From: Panonychus citri
Taxonomy: Eukaryota; Arthropoda; Arachnida; Trombidiformes; Tetranychidae
Direction of reading: 5' to 3'
Length of the DNA: 64,000 bases
Assembly: GCF_014898815.1 (NCBI RefSeq)
Contig: NW_026515540.1
Location: 496,001-560,000, forward strand
This document shows, piece after piece, positions 44,920 to 58,137 of this stretch. The number at the start of each line of letters is the position of its first letter. The first letter of the stretch is position 1. The position numbers and the translations under genes are program-made. The notes below the pieces were generated by a model that was given only the letters and a program-made list of their open reading frames with translations, had not been told where the DNA came from and ran no database searches.

Positions 44920-47351
44920 ATGGCTAATTTTATCTCTTATGAGGCAATAATTGAAGCTCATAAAAGTGTTTGTGATGAAGAACGTGCCCTGGAAGCTGAG
45001 ATCAAGCAAATGCTGGAAAATGATGCTAAATTCACCGAGGAGATGAAAAAAATAAGTGAAAAAATCCCCATTCTTGAAACGTTACCAGTTGATTGTAAAC
45101 AATTATCAGAGAATATACATTCAACCTCTGATCGTGCTTCTGATGTGAGTTTTAAAATAAAACAATTGGATTCGGTTAAAACTCGGGTCAGTCAATGTTT
45201 ACAAAGGGTCGGTGATATTCTGGACCTGAAATATTGTACACAAAATATTGAGGAAGCTTTGAACAATGAAGACTATGAAGTCGCTGCTGCAAATATCCAT
45301 AGGTTCTTGTCAATCGATGAATCTGCCATTCGGAATTCAACCAATGGAACAATTAATGGTCAAGTTCTTGGAGGATCTTCATTGGAAGAAGCATTTGTCA
45401 AATTACATGAAGCTGAAGATAAATTGAAAACTCTGGTGACCAGGAAATTTGATGAAGCGGTTAGAGAAAGTGACAGTGCAAGTGTTGAGAGATTTTTCAA
45501 AATCTTCCCTTTGCTTAAGCAGAAAGATAATGGATTAAGAAAATTTTCCAATTATTTGTGTTTACAAATGAATCCAATGGACACTATCAATTCATCAGGT
45601 GGTTTCGCTGGTGGGGATTCAGTTGTTTCCGATCATATTGGCCAGTTAACTAATCTATTTGAAAGTATTGCCAAGATGATTGATGCTCACACTCCACTTT
45701 TCGAGACCTACTATGGACCTGGAAATTTAATTTATTGTGTTGAAGTTTTACAGAGAGAGTGCGATCTTCAATCGAAGAAAATTTTGGAAGATTTTGTTGA
45801 CAAGAGGAATTTGAACAGTACAGTATCGTCGATAAATAAGTCGAGTAAAATTTCATCCACTGGTAATTCTGTGAATAAAGTTGATCCAAGAGAAATTGTT
45901 GCAATTCTTAACGATCTGATGAAGGTTAATTCACGAAGTGAAACCTATTTTAAGTTTATTCGTGAACGAACAAAGAAAGACATTAACTCTTCAGTCAATG
46001 AGGACGACGAAAGGTTGACAGTTGACGAGAAGCTGAAAAAAGTGGACGATTTGATTCGCAATTGTTCATTAAGTCGAATGATTCAAGAGCTAAATGGCGC
46101 CTATGTGTTACTCGAAGAGTATTTTGCTCGAGAATCTTGTCTCAAAGCGATTCAGGCTGATGACATTGAAACAAGTGCTACACCCACACTAACACAAGGA
46201 TCTTTAACCTCGAGCATGTTGGATGATATTTTTTTCATCGTTAAACAATCAATCACTCGAGCACTGACCAGTGGAAATCTTGACGTTCTTTGTGCGACCC
46301 TCAATAACACTGTTTCCATATTGGAATCATCTTTTTGTGACTCGTTTTCCGAAAGAGTTAAACATGGATTCCCAAATATTGGCTCAATTAGTGGAGCACT
46401 TGGTTCACTCGATCTAAGTCAAGCTTATAATGCAATTCAAACGGGACGTTACCTTCAAACCGTTGGGGACATTGAAAAAGCAAAGGTCATTTTCCTATGC
46501 TCGTTGAATAATCTGGACACTGCTTGTGATTATATTAGAAGCTTAAAAACAACTGTTAAGGATCAAGTGGTCAAATCGTCGATAATCGTTGATGAGCCTG
46601 TTCAAAAGGAGAAACTCGAAAGTTGTTTAAATGATTTATTTGGATTAATCGCCAAATTTCAATCTCTCATCAATTCGGGATGTCATCAAATCTTTGCTAG
46701 TCTGGTCAAGGGTCGAATCAAATCTTGGCTCGACTCATTTAACAGCGAGTCTCATTTACTTTCCGATGATGATATCGTTAGATTTGAAATCACTGATGGT
46801 CTAAGGCCTTACACTCAAACATTCATGGTTAATCTGGATTCCATTTTGAAAAGCATGAAATCTGCTCTAACCAGTAACAATTATAAAACTCTGATTAATA
46901 TTCTATCCACTGAGTTATCTCAACGTCTTGAAAACGCAGCTCTCAAGTGTACATTCAATAAGGTAATCATTATATTCAATTTAAATCTCTTAATTGCCAA
47001 CCTCTATTTTAATTTTTCATTTCTTTCTTTCTCTCTCTCTCTTTCACTAAATTGCAGCTCGGTGGTTATCAACTCGATCGTGAAATAAGAGCAATAATCA
47101 ATTATATATCGTCCATTACCAATTGGCCTATTAGAGATAAATTTTCACGACTAAAACAAATTGCAATTGTATTGAATTTCGAGTCAATCAATGAGGTTCT
47201 CGAGTATTTCAACTTGAATGCCGATGGTTCTCGGAACAACTCATCGTCCAGTGGAATGGTCACTTTATGGTTAACACCTAATGAAGTGAGACAGATCCTC
47301 AGGTTGCGAGTTGATTTTGCACCGGAAGATATAAGGAAAATTAAGATCTAA
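44920..47351 (+). CDS. COG4: conserved oligomeric Golgi complex subunit 4
   Basis: Lobe A subunit of the COG tether for intra-Golgi retrograde vesicles, binding SNAREs and SM proteins. Exons 44920-46962 and 47058-47351, total 778 residues (human 785). The start is the MANFISYEA methionine, the only in-frame ATG before the conserved coiled N-terminus. An in-frame TAG at 44800 closes the frame upstream. Diagnostic blocks are VKTRVSQCLQRVGDILDLKY, NEDYEVAAANIHRFLS, VERFFKIFPLL, FETYYGPGNLIY, LTSSMLDDIFFIVK and the C-terminal LGGYQLDREIRAIINYI ... IRDKFSRLKQIA ... WLTPNEVRQILRLRVDF. The second exon encodes the E-domain-containing C-terminus. Confidence 0.97.
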
Positions 47352-47549
47352 TCATGAGAAGAATGGAAAACAACAACAATTAAGAAATTGAATATAAATA
47401 TATTAATTTGGGGAAAACATAATTTTTATATACATTTGTAAATTGTTTCTTTTCGGTATCAGCAATGGTTCATTTATACATTTTCTTTGAGAATAATAAT
47501 AAATTTAAATTGTTCCCAATCACAAGGTTGAGTGTAACTTGATTCTTTT

Positions 47550-48737
47550 TTATAATTGTTGGTCTAAAATTTTAAGAATCTCCTCATATTGTCGCCTTTT
47601 ATCAAATTCTTGTCTCTTGAATTCATCAATTATCACCATGAATCGGGAAACTAAAGCAGCATTGTCAATACCTGCGATTTCAGCTTCTTGAATTTGTCTC
47701 TTCTCCCTGATCGTGGCTATTTCACTTTGTAATTCATTCAAACGATTAACTAAATCACCATTAGCAGAGGTATTATCAACATCTCCCATTTCGTTTGCTT
47801 CTTCCAGAGCAGCAACAGCAGCGGCAGCGGCAGCACTCGAGGACTCACTGGTTATATCGAATGACAAATTTCCACTCGTACGATTTTCTTGTTCTGTCAA
47901 CATTCCAGGAGTAAATTCGGTGACATATTTATTCTCTGTAACCGTGGGTGTTTCTTTCTGCGAACTACTTGCTTCACGAATTGGAGGAGATGAGAGTCGA
48001 CTTCCTTCATCGGTATCTTGGGCTCTTGTATCTTCTTCATCTGAACTACTCAACACTTCACCAAACAGATCGTGTTCCACAATATCCATACTTTGCGAAT
48101 TGTTGGATGTAAGACCCGAAGGTCCAGCAGCTTGAACACCTTGTTTACCGGCCTCTTTACTTTTCTCATCTTTTGTTTCCACCTCATATCTCACATGAAT
48201 CGCCTCTGAGTCCGTACGAAAAAGTCTTTTCACCTCTTTCTCAATCTCGGGAACATCGAAAAACTTTTTCTTCAATGTTTTACGAAACCTTTTTTTCCTC
48301 ACATTTTTCAATGGAGGTGTAACTCCATGTGGATAGAGAAACTTTTTATCTTTTCCATCCTTTTTCTTTGACTCTTCTCCCTCTGGCCTTTCCTCTTCCA
48401 TCTCCTCTTTACAAATCATCATTTGACAAATATCGGCTGTTTTATAAAACGTTTTTCCATCCAGTGTTTTAAGTGATTCAATGATAGATGGAAGATCAAC
48501 CACCTTAGCAGGTAACACCCAACCATCGAAACGAACAGTTCCATGTCTCATATCGTTTTCCAATTGAACATTAAGTCGATCCTTCAGATTAAGCACACCA
48601 CTGGCAACCACAGATCTCAGAGCAGCAGCAGGTAAAGATGGAAGTCTCAAAATGAACTGAGATTCCAATTCAGTGTTTCCATCTGAACTTTCAATTGGTA
48701 TTTCACTTTTATCGACGGTTTTTCCTATTTTATACAT
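47550..48737 (-). CDS. TAF7: TFIID subunit TAF7
   Basis: TFIID subunit that binds and restrains TAF1. 395 residues in one exon (human 349). The N-terminal TAFII55 domain is evident: LESQFILRLP (about 24-33), LNLKDRLNVQL, RHGTVRFDGW, VVDLPSIIESLKTLDGKTFY, KTADICQMM, then HGVTPPLKNVRKKRFRKTLK and VEKEVKRL-type IEKEVKRLFRTDSEA. An acidic/serine central region follows (SSSDEEDTR), with an alanine run about 300-310 and a C-terminal coiled coil. An AG acceptor-like sequence 5' of the ATG (TTATTATTAG on minus) hints at a 5' UTR intron. Converges with COG4 (about 200 nt between stops). Confidence 0.96.
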   Translation of the reverse strand: MYKIGKTVDKSEIPIESSDGNTELESQFILRLPSLPAAALRSVVASGVLNLKDRLNVQLENDMRHGTVRFDGWVLPAKVVDLPSIIESLKTLDGKTFYKTADICQMMICKEEMEEERPEGEESKKKDGKDKKFLYPHGVTPPLKNVRKKRFRKTLKKKFFDVPEIEKEVKRLFRTDSEAIHVRYEVETKDEKSKEAGKQGVQAAGPSGLTSNNSQSMDIVEHDLFGEVLSSSDEEDTRAQDTDEGSRLSSPPIREASSSQKETPTVTENKYVTEFTPGMLTEQENRTSGNLSFDITSESSSAAAAAAVAALEEANEMGDVDNTSANGDLVNRLNELQSEIATIREKRQIQEAEIAGIDNAALVSRFMVIIDEFKRQEFDKRRQYEEILKILDQQL

Positions 48738-51700
48738 GAAGCCTAATAATAAACAAACGATTGTCCAGTTTAATTAAATAATAATCAAGCTTGAAAAACA
48801 CCTGTAAACATTAAGACCTTTCAGAGCACAGAAAAGCCAAAACAATAAAATGAAAACAACAAAGATCATTGGGAGAAAAGATTCCACGAGATGGCAGCAC
48901 AAACACTTTTCCAAGTTTGACTACTGCCACCTGTCGGATTTTTGGCTCGTCCTTAACAGAGATGAGATCAATAATTAAAACAATTTAAATTGTGAATGTC
49001 TCCAAATTAATAGAGTTAACAATTAAACTTTAATTAGATCAAAATATCGTGACAAAGTTTTTCGATTTTTGGATCATAAATGAAAAGAGAAATCAATTTG
49101 ATTTTATTCATTCCAAATATTATTAATAGACACATACCAATATCACAACTAAATTTAAACTCAAGGAGTCGATACAAATTTAACATTAATTATTACAACC
49201 ATTAATTAAGTCGTTAAATTGTGAGAATATATGATAATTAACTGCAATCAGTGGTTAGAGGAAAAGGTTAACAAGAGTAGCAGTGAATTTTATTCCTTCT
49301 AATTATCGTAATATGAACTTTGATTGAGGGTTTGTAGTCAACCAAATTGATATACTCTCGATTTCATGCTCAATTATCAGCACGGATAATTTGATGGTAG
49401 AAACTAGAAGATCATAGATCGTTCGGTATGTACAACTCTCTGGCTTATCAGGCTTTCGACCTCGAGTGGTAGTCGCTTCCACTGGTACTATTAGCTATTC
49501 CTACGATATTAGTTCTGATAATGCCGCTGCTGTTACTGGTTTTGGCTCCACCGCTGGTTAGTGGGGTGATCGACTCTCGCTGCGATTGATGGTGGCCTGG
49601 GATAAGCTGCTAGTTTTGAAGCGAATTAATCAACTGACACTTTTTTTCATCAATTTCTATTCGTAGTACTGATAATGTGAATAAATAATAATCTGAAAAA
49701 AGTTTACTCATCATTCAATTCATAATATCTCTTTCATTAAGTAAAAGTAATATTAACTTTTTCTTTCTTTCTCTCTATCAGTTCACTTTTCTAGCATCAA
49801 TCGTCACACTGCCGCTGCAGTTTGCCTGGTTAATATTATCTTGAGATGAACTTATCATGTTATTTTCCATTCAGAATAGAGTTAATTGTCAATTTGAATA
49901 ATCAACTTGATCGAATTTGAAGAATCTAAAAGCCGAACCTTAAAGTCAATGAAAAGTATTGTGAAATGAAGAGTTGATTTTCTTTGATTGACAATTTGAA
50001 TATATCAGAATAATTAGCAATTAGTCAATAATTAACTTTGATTAGCTGTCAGGACCAATTTGTATCAACCTGACTTTGAATAATTTCCATTAAGCAAATT
50101 GATTTATTAATATTCAATAAACAACAAGATGAATTGGTTAATGAAATTGATTATTAAAAACTAATTCATAATCTCCTTTAATCAACTTTTGAATCCACCG
50201 TAATTAGCTTGATTGTTGGTGTTAACCTAATGCTTTCACCATGATTCCTGATAAGATTAAATTGTTAACGCAATCAACCAATATCTGATAATACATGTAA
50301 TTAACTCAATTTTTATCAAATTGTCAGTGTCAATCTTCATTAGTAAGATTATCAAATAAATTACCAACAGAAAATACAATGTAAATCAATAGTTCCAATT
50401 TAAACAACAATCAAATCCTATTACAATTTGATTGCGAAATACCAAGAAATCAAGCAACAAACAACAATGTTTCCTGGCTAATCAAAATTCAATTATTAAC
50501 TAATTGTAAACCATAAATTGCGGAATCAAATGAATCAATTTGAAAACAATAAAAAAATATCATAATTGTGATGATGAACATAATCACCAAATAATATTAT
50601 TGAAACATCAAAGGTGATTGACTTTCTTTTGCTACTTTAAATTGTAGTTAATTGTATAAATATTATTATTAAATTACAATTGATTCTGATTGATTTAGAT
50701 TTTCTTCAATTACTAAAGTTAATCATCTTTAATTTGCTTTTACTTTTCAAGGTGTGGCTCTTTGTCTTCTTCTGTCTGTAATCTGTCATCTTTTTTTGTT
50801 TCTCTTCATGATAATCAATCAATAAAGGGTAACCCTGAGCTATCCGTGATTAGTGATCATTCAGTGAATTAAATTGTATTTAGTTAACAACAAATAGTAA
50901 TATCAATTTAAAGGGATGACAATAAGTGATGCTTAAGATTAAATTGTGATAATAATTAATGTTAATGTACGTGATTATCTTGACTCTCTCCTCCAGCATC
51001 CAAATTATACCACAAGAACTGTCAATTGAAAACAACAACAATTAACAACCATAAATTTGAGCAATTATCATCTATTGATACATAAAATATAATAAAGATA
51101 ATCAATTAATACAATGAATTAGATTATATCTAAATTTAGTAACATTTTAGCCGCAGTTTCCTCTTGTTTTTATTGAATATAAACTTTTCCAGTTTACAAT
51201 CAACTGATTATCATGATTATGATCAATTTGTAGGTACTAAATTGTTTATATATTTTTGGAAATACAATCAACAGGTAATTTGAAGATGATTATGTAACCA
51301 TAATCTTTTAATATCTTCCTTATCTTCCTACTCCTTCATTTCCATGTATGTTTGCTAATCCTTTTTGTCGATCACTTAAATCGTCCTGATACAATCGGAT
51401 GCAGATTATGATCTTTTACCGTTAAGGTTGACCGAACCTCGAATTTGTAACCACCCTCGTTCTCTTCATTGAACACAATCCATTCATCATATAAAACTGA
51501 ACAATCAGTTGATTTGATGATTTATTTATTGGAACTGATGAGTTGAGAGAAGAAGAAGAAAATATAAATGAGAAAATAACATTAGATCGAATCGAAAGAA
51601 AAAAGAAAAAGTTTTTCATTCACAAGTTTCTATCATTTTTTACTTCGCTGTTTGTGTGTGTATTTATTTTTCAAGTTCATTCACTAATTATTTTCACTAC

Positions 51701-51798
51701 GAAGATAAAGTGATCGAAAAGTTCAAATTGTGAATAAAAAACTGATCTAATTTAACGAATCAAAACTTTGGGATTAATTCAGAAGACGCTACAACTAA
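48738..51798. other. 3-kb intergenic region with a GC-richer island
   Basis: Mostly AT-rich with CAATTA words. An island at about 49420-49620 and a smaller one at 49785-49832 stand out by base composition and open frames (separate entry). Nothing else recognisable. Confidence 0.45.
49420..49832. other. possible unannotated small exons
   Basis: About 49420-49560 is open on + (ending SDNAAAVTGFGSTAG then stop). About 49440-49608 is open on minus, beginning after a TAG acceptor-like site with LIPGHHQSQRE and ending SDYHSRSKA then stop. A second GC-richer patch 49792-49837 follows a strong pyrimidine tract and CAG on +. Strand and gene identity cannot be decided. Confidence 0.25.
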
Positions 51799-53225
51799 AT
51801 GTCGTCTCCAATTGTCCGAATCATCGTTTTTACAACTTCTTTCATCATCTTATGTGTAAACAATTGTGTCCATTGTGATGCCAATGGAGGGACTACAAAC
51901 TCATCTCTATCAAGTGACAGTTCATCAGCAAAAAATCAAGGGAATGATACTAATGTTGATTGGGTAAAATCAGTGTTACAAACCTACGAAGGTAACAATT
52001 GATTTTCATCACTTTTTTTTGTTCTTTTCTCTCTTTTCTTGATTGTTTTATTTCAATTCTTTTTCTCTTCTTTCATTCCATGTTATTCTCTGCAGAATCT
52101 AAAAATGGAACCCGTGATATGGATACAAGTGCTTCAGGTCATCGGTACCGTGTGACTCATGTTAATCCATCTCCATTTTCTTCAACTGATGAAGATCAAT
52201 CAAGTGATTATCGAAGTCGCTCCTCATCTGTTTACCGTGGATCATCATATCAACATCAACAACATCATCATCGAAATGGTGGTCAACCTTTGAGTAGCCA
52301 TGAATCGAATGAAGATGATTATGGATCATCAAAGTCACGTTCATACGGTCATTCGAGAGATGAAGGTTCATCGCCTGGACCATTAAGTGCTAGGGAAGAT
52401 TCTAGTGCCCGTAAAAATGATCCCGATTTTGGTCAACACTATGACTCTGATGGACATCGATACGATTTCGGTTATGATGTTAAAGATAAAGACGGTGCTC
52501 AGGCTTTTCGTAAGGAAACTGGGGATGCTAAAAGTTTAAAGGGTTCTTATGGGATTCGTGATGTTGATGGTCGTCTACGTATCGTCCGTTATGTTGCCGA
52601 TGAGAAAGGTTTCCGGGCTAAAGTTGAAACCAATGAACCAGGAACTGGTAGTGAGGATGCAGCTAATGTTTACTTTAATGGTTACGATGCTGAACGAATA
52701 CCCTCCCATGAGGTGACCCACAAAGATCGTGGTCAACACTCATTCAAACATGGACACTACAATAAACATTCACAAGCCGATTCTGGTCTTTACGATGATC
52801 ATCGTGATTATGCCGATGAACCAAGTCACGATGATGTTTCAAGCTACCGAATGAATGATCAAATTCCCATGGAAATTCAACCCGCTGTAGCGCCAAGAAT
52901 GAGATTTGCACCAGTCCCACTGGAGGCAAATATGGTTGACACCGCTGAACATGATGGTACAGCCGCTGTTGCGATGGCTGGTATGACAGGGATGCCCAAT
53001 GGTCCAGTAGACGGATTTAGAACTCCATTCAAAGAGTTGATTCCACCATATCCAACTTCCCTTCATCATCATATTCATCATCATCCCTCATCCCACATTG
53101 ACCACACTCCTAAATTTGCTCGGCCATTGTACTCAAAGCGCCGTCAGGACACCAAGGTAACTGATTTCACCTACAACATACCTTACAATAGTATAACGGG
53201 TTTCTTCAAGACAAGATACCTTTAA
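51799..53225 (+). CDS. RR-type cuticle protein (chitin_bind_4)
   Basis: Secreted structural protein of the exoskeleton. Exons 51799-51991 and 52096-53225, total 440 residues. The signal peptide is at residues 1-27 (IIVFTTSFIILCVNNCVHCDA), and a short exon 1 carrying mainly the signal peptide is typical for cuticle genes. The Rebers-Riddiford chitin-binding region lies at about 181-250: YDFGYDVKDKDGAQAFRKE ... LKGSYGIRDVDGRLRIVRYV ... ADEKGFRAKVETNEPGTGS, a version common in chelicerates. The flanks are Ser/His/Tyr-rich and disordered, with HHHIHHH near the C-terminus. No cysteine in the mature chain beyond the signal end. It is longer than most RR proteins because of these flanks. No neighbouring cuticle genes are seen. 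Confidence 0.92.
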
Positions 53226-54559
53226 TTGTTAACAATTAGTTACCACTTTTTGATCAGCAATTTTTTTCCTCCATCTTCAACATCAAAATTTCATCTTCAT
53301 CACTTTTTTTCATCATCAAGTTAGTTTCATATTGAATTGAACATCTTTTTTGCTCTAAACCAAAAACCAATTTAGACTAAATCTAAATCACTTTTTTCAA
53401 TCATTCTCCATTCTCCTTTTTAATTCATCTTTTTTGATCCAATTTAACTTGATTATTACTCATCCATTTACTTTTCTACTCTGGATTGATGTTATACTAT
53501 TAATAATGTTTCAATCCTTTCAATTTTTCCAATCAATGTCTTTCACACGAGCAATTAGTAGTTAACTAAGCTGAATTAATCGCTTGGTAAATAATTGTCA
53601 CCGTAATTGTCGATATTATTGTTTACCTTTTCTATTTACGTACTTTGTTTCCACCATTCAATAGTTTTAATTGTAAGAATAAAAATTGTAAATATTTAAG
53701 CAAAAAACGAAAACGCAACAAAAAAGATACGCTATCATCTTATTAACTAATTAATTCTTAGGTACTAATTGTGCGACTAAATTGTCATCTCTACATTGGG
53801 TTGTGTGGTTGGTCAACTATTAAAACTAAATTTGTGAATTAACAAGAAAAATTAACCAAATACCGTAAGTAATCATCAGTTGATTCATTGATTAAATAAT
53901 CACATTAATAGTAACCACTCCAGGTAACAATGTCGCAAAGATTTTCTAAATTAAAGAGATTAGGAAACAATTAGTTTTTAATTTGCAATTAGTGAGGAGA
54001 AAATTTTTTTATATCATTTTTGTTTTATTCAGTCATCATCATGGTCATTTAATGAGCAAAATTAATTGCTTCAGGTTAAATTGTAGATGAAGGTGTTAAT
54101 ACCATTAACCCTAATCTTGTTCAGTCTTAGGAAAAAAAATTCAACAATTATATCCCTCTGATCATTTATATATATTTATATCACTTTAAACAATTAACAG
54201 TCTTCTGAATTGTTTCTTGATTGTTAATCTCAAATCCAAGGTAATCTCAATTTCTGACAAAATTAAATTGTTTAAAGCTAAAATGAGGATGATTTATGGT
54301 TATGATAAAAATGAATTGGTTCGTGTATGTGGATGGATTAGGAGGATTAGGATGAGAGAGACTGTGAAAAGGATTAATCCTAATCATTTTGGTGAAAATT
54401 AACAAAAAAAAAATGATGATGAGATGATGATAAGGAGGGAGAGCGAATGTGATATATAAATGTAGTATCTATGTAATAATATTTGACAGAAAATCAATTG
54501 AATGCTTTTTGTTATGAGTCTTTTGTTTTCTCCTTGTAGTTAAATTAGTTAATCAACTT
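53226..54559. other. intergenic DNA
   Basis: AT-rich, with T-rich 3' UTR-like sequence after the cuticle gene. A frame at 54217-54402 lacks an ATG and conserved features. No gene supported. Confidence 0.5.
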
Positions 54560-57500
54560 TTACTGGGCTCTACACTGAACAAACTCTTCAGCATGTTGAG
54601 AACTATCCAGATCGGGTCCATATCGATAACTCATATTAAGCAAAGCCAATTCAATCGGATTTTCATACATGAGCTTTTGATTGGCATTGGCCACTTCGTT
54701 AATGTCCTCCACTTCACTGGCCTCCTTTGAATCAGGTCCATCCTGGATTAATCATCATGATAATTGGTGTGTGTGAGTGATTTAATTGCCATGAAAATGA
54801 AACAAATAAAAGAAACATTGATCATTAGTACATTGAAATAACACTGTAATCATATTATTCAGGTGAATAATGTTCGGATAATTAAAGGTACGTATTATAT
54901 TATCGCTAAATGGGTGGCTCTTGATTAAGGGAAGGTTATAAAAGGATAATGATAATGGTGAGGTCAAGTGCGATCAATCGTAGCGATGTTTTTGTCTTAA
55001 CGCGAATGCTTTATTATTAGCTTTTTCTGCTATTCATTTGATTGTCACTAAATTGTAACTATTGTCAAACAAGTGAAAATTATATTACATTTTGTTGCTG
55101 TTGAAGGGTAAAAGCAGATAAATGATCCGAGCTAAGTTTCAGTTAATGATTGATCAATTAAGTAAATTGCTGGGATGATAATAGTAATAAAGAGAAAGCG
55201 AAATAAACTAAATGATACAAGAATTAAATTGGACTGTTTCTTGACCTGTATGTAAATAAAAGGGTGGCCATTGATGAGAATGGTGATCAGTTGAATTCGA
55301 GTTATTAACTTAATGAACTAACTGATTAGTTTAACGATTAAAGTCCATTATTAATAGTGACATTTTACAACAGTTAATTTGCAGTTAATCAGAAAATTTT
55401 TCGCTCATTTAAATTGTTGCCTTGATTTCGCAATAAAGAGCAATTAAAAGAATCAGCTAAATAATTTAGATCACAATGGAAGCAAAGAAATGTAAATCTT
55501 TCGATTGACATTCACTCACCTCGGGTTTGGGAGCCCACAATCTAACAAGTGGGTCAATTCCGCTGGAGGCGAGTAAACAATCATATGGATGGGGTTGTAA
55601 ACAATTAACGATTGCATAGTCTCCTTTTAGTACACGAACGATATTGCTTGTTGAACGATCCCAAATGAACATGTTACCATCATCAGAACCAGCGATGATG
55701 AACTGATCGTCTCTATAAGATGATGAGAAAATCAAATGAAATAATTTAAATTTATTTTGCTTTCAAAAACGATTATTACGAACCTTCCGAAAAAATTTGC
55801 CTCTTTGATGTCCGTCGTTGTGTTACAATGACCACAGAATCTTTGCTTAAAATCACAGGCTTTAAATCTCCAGGTAATCTCGAATTCACTGAAAATGGGT
55901 TTTCTTGTGAAAAAACTTCGAGGTGCTGATGAGGATGAAGATGATGATTCCATTGCCGAGTTAACAACTTCATCGATTCCTGAGGCACATAAACAATCAT
56001 CTCTCGTAGATTCGGTTGTAGCTTCTTCTTTTTCTTTTGTGGTTTCAAGATTATCGTAAATTTGTCTCTCCAGTTCGATACATGATTGATCTTTAGCCTG
56101 GTCAGGGAATGTTAATTTAAATTTCTCGAAACAATCCGAAGCTTCTTTGAACCGTTCCAGCTCCCATAAACAACGAGCCATACGAAAGTGAGCACGGAAA
56201 TACTCTTTATCCAGGCCAAGAGCGATATTACAATCTCGAAGTGCAGCATAAACATCACCGTCCCAAGATCGTTTCATCAAAGCAATCGCACGATTACCAT
56301 ACAGAACAGCGGCATTGGGACACTTTACAATCGCATCATTGTAAAGGGAAACAGCGTTTATATAATCACTTTTGTCGAAATGTTCATTCGCCTGCTCTTT
56401 CAGCGCTTGCACCTTCGCTGGAAGTAATTGTTTAACTCCGTACACATTAAGATAATTTCTACTCTTGGACATTAAACGGTGACCATTTTTTAAGGGATTG
56501 TTTTTGTTTCCATCGGTGGTTCCTTTTTGATGACCATTACTAGAAGCCTCAGGTTTCATCGATGTGAGTATTGGGGGTGATGGTATTGTGGTTGGAAGAT
56601 GAAAGGTATGTAAAGGTGTCAGTTTTTTGATATCAAAAAGGTAAATTTGTTCACAGTTAAGGTTAGCTAGAAGTTCATTTCCTCTGGAATTAAAAGATAA
56701 ATATGAACAAGCGACAGGTCGAGATTTACGTTTGTTCCTCAGGTGACCAGCGATGAAATATTGGGCACTATCAAGAGGGACATTGGATGTAGATGACGAA
56801 GCACAAGAAGATTCGTCATTATCTTGAGACGAATTACCACCAAGATTGGACATGATCAAGTTAAAGGATGTAGCTGAACGCTGGAGAAAAGAAAAGAAAT
56901 AAATTGATTTAATCAAGTGATGGAGAGAAATTGATTGCTGAGTTGGTTTACCCTTGATTGTGTTAACGAGATCATCCTCCGGTCATAAAGACGGACGTAC
57001 GGATCATTGGCACCGATTGCAATCAACTCGGGTTGCAATGGGTTAATTGCTATACATTTAGCTTCGGCACTGCTTCCAATGTGATTGGTTAAATTAACTA
57101 GAACGTTGTTACATGTTTGGGAGCAAATGTGTTTCTCTCGAAGATCAAATCGTAAAACTAATCCATCCTCTGCAGCGGATAGAAACACGTACGGTTCAGA
57201 GGGAAGGGTCGCCAATCTTTTAACTCGATTGGTGTGGCAACTACAATCAAATGTACACTCGGAAACCGACACATCATGAACACGAATCTTGTGATCGGCT
57301 GCACCACTGGCGATACAGTTTTCCGATGATGTTTTGATATATTTGACTGAGAAAATGTTCCCCGTGTGTCCACTTGCAATCGTTTGAATTGATTTCTTTG
57401 TATAGGGATTCCAAAGGATAATGTTACAATCATCTGATCCACTGGCTAAAATCCTGGAGAAAATTAAGAAAAAAATGTCAACAAAAGGAAACAATAAAAA

Positions 57501-58137
57501 GGTAATTGATGATACAATCTATTGATTGTTGGATTAAAATACTCACTCTCCTGATTCATTCCACTCGAGACAATTGACACAACCTTTATGACCCTGGAAG
57601 GATGAAGATTAAAATTTCTTGTTAATTAGAAAAAAGATCAATATAATTGCGAAAATCATTGGACAATCTGAAGATGAAAGAATGAGGTTTTTTAGGTGAT
57701 TAAGGAAAGATTGATTTTCTTTCAAAGAGAAAAGCTGATTAACCTCAATTAGCTTAATTGTCCAATCAAGGCTTAGAATTAACTAGAAAACGCAATTTAT
57801 TATTCAAGTACAATCACAAATGACTAACAATTGTCAAATGATGACCGAAACACTTCAATCATTTTGTGGTCATTTTTAATATAAAATTGGGCTTTTATCA
57901 CTTATTTTAACTAAATCACATCATAATCAAAGAGGTTCACTAATTTATCACCATCTCATTGAATCAAAATTCAGATAATTTGAATTGCGAAAGACAATCA
58001 ACCTCAAATTTATGAATTAATCCAAGCCTTTTGATAAGTGAATGGGTCACATGAAATTGTCTTTGGAACTTTAAACTCAATTTATCTTGAATTTGACGAT
58101 TAAGATTAGCACCAACAATATTAATATCCCAGCTCAT
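54560..58137 (-). CDS. WDTC1: WDTC1/DCAF9-like WD40-TPR protein
   Basis: Candidate substrate receptor of CUL4-DDB1 ubiquitin ligase, in animals a negative regulator of fat storage (adipose homologue). Exons on minus: 58137-58003, 58137-side intron, 57593-57547, 57453-56952, 56880-55784, 55712-55520, 54742-54560; phases close to 718 residues (human 677). Order: N-terminal RQIQDKLSLKFQRQFHVTHS, WD repeats (GHKGCVNCLEWNESGE, LASGSDDCNIILW, GHTGNIFSVKY, ASGAADHKIRVHDV, HTNRVKRLAT), a TPR block (about 385-495; VQALKEQANEHFDKSDYINA, LYGNRAIALMKR), the zinc-like HCNTTTDIKEANFFG, two more WD repeats (GSDDGNMFIWDR, LASSGIDPLVRLW) and the family C-terminus LLNMSYRYG ... VQCRAQ. The donor after FFGR is the less common GTTCGT. 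A 777-nt intron precedes the last exon. Confidence 0.95.

Noticed and set aside
40997..48737. TAF9 and TAF7 within 8 kb as a possible TFIID gene cluster
   Set aside because: They are separated by unrelated genes (tRNA-Ser, COG4) and on independent promoters. Coincidence is the simpler reading.
54217..54402. 61-codon ORF downstream of the cuticle gene
   Set aside because: No ATG at the frame start, no conservation, AT-rich context.
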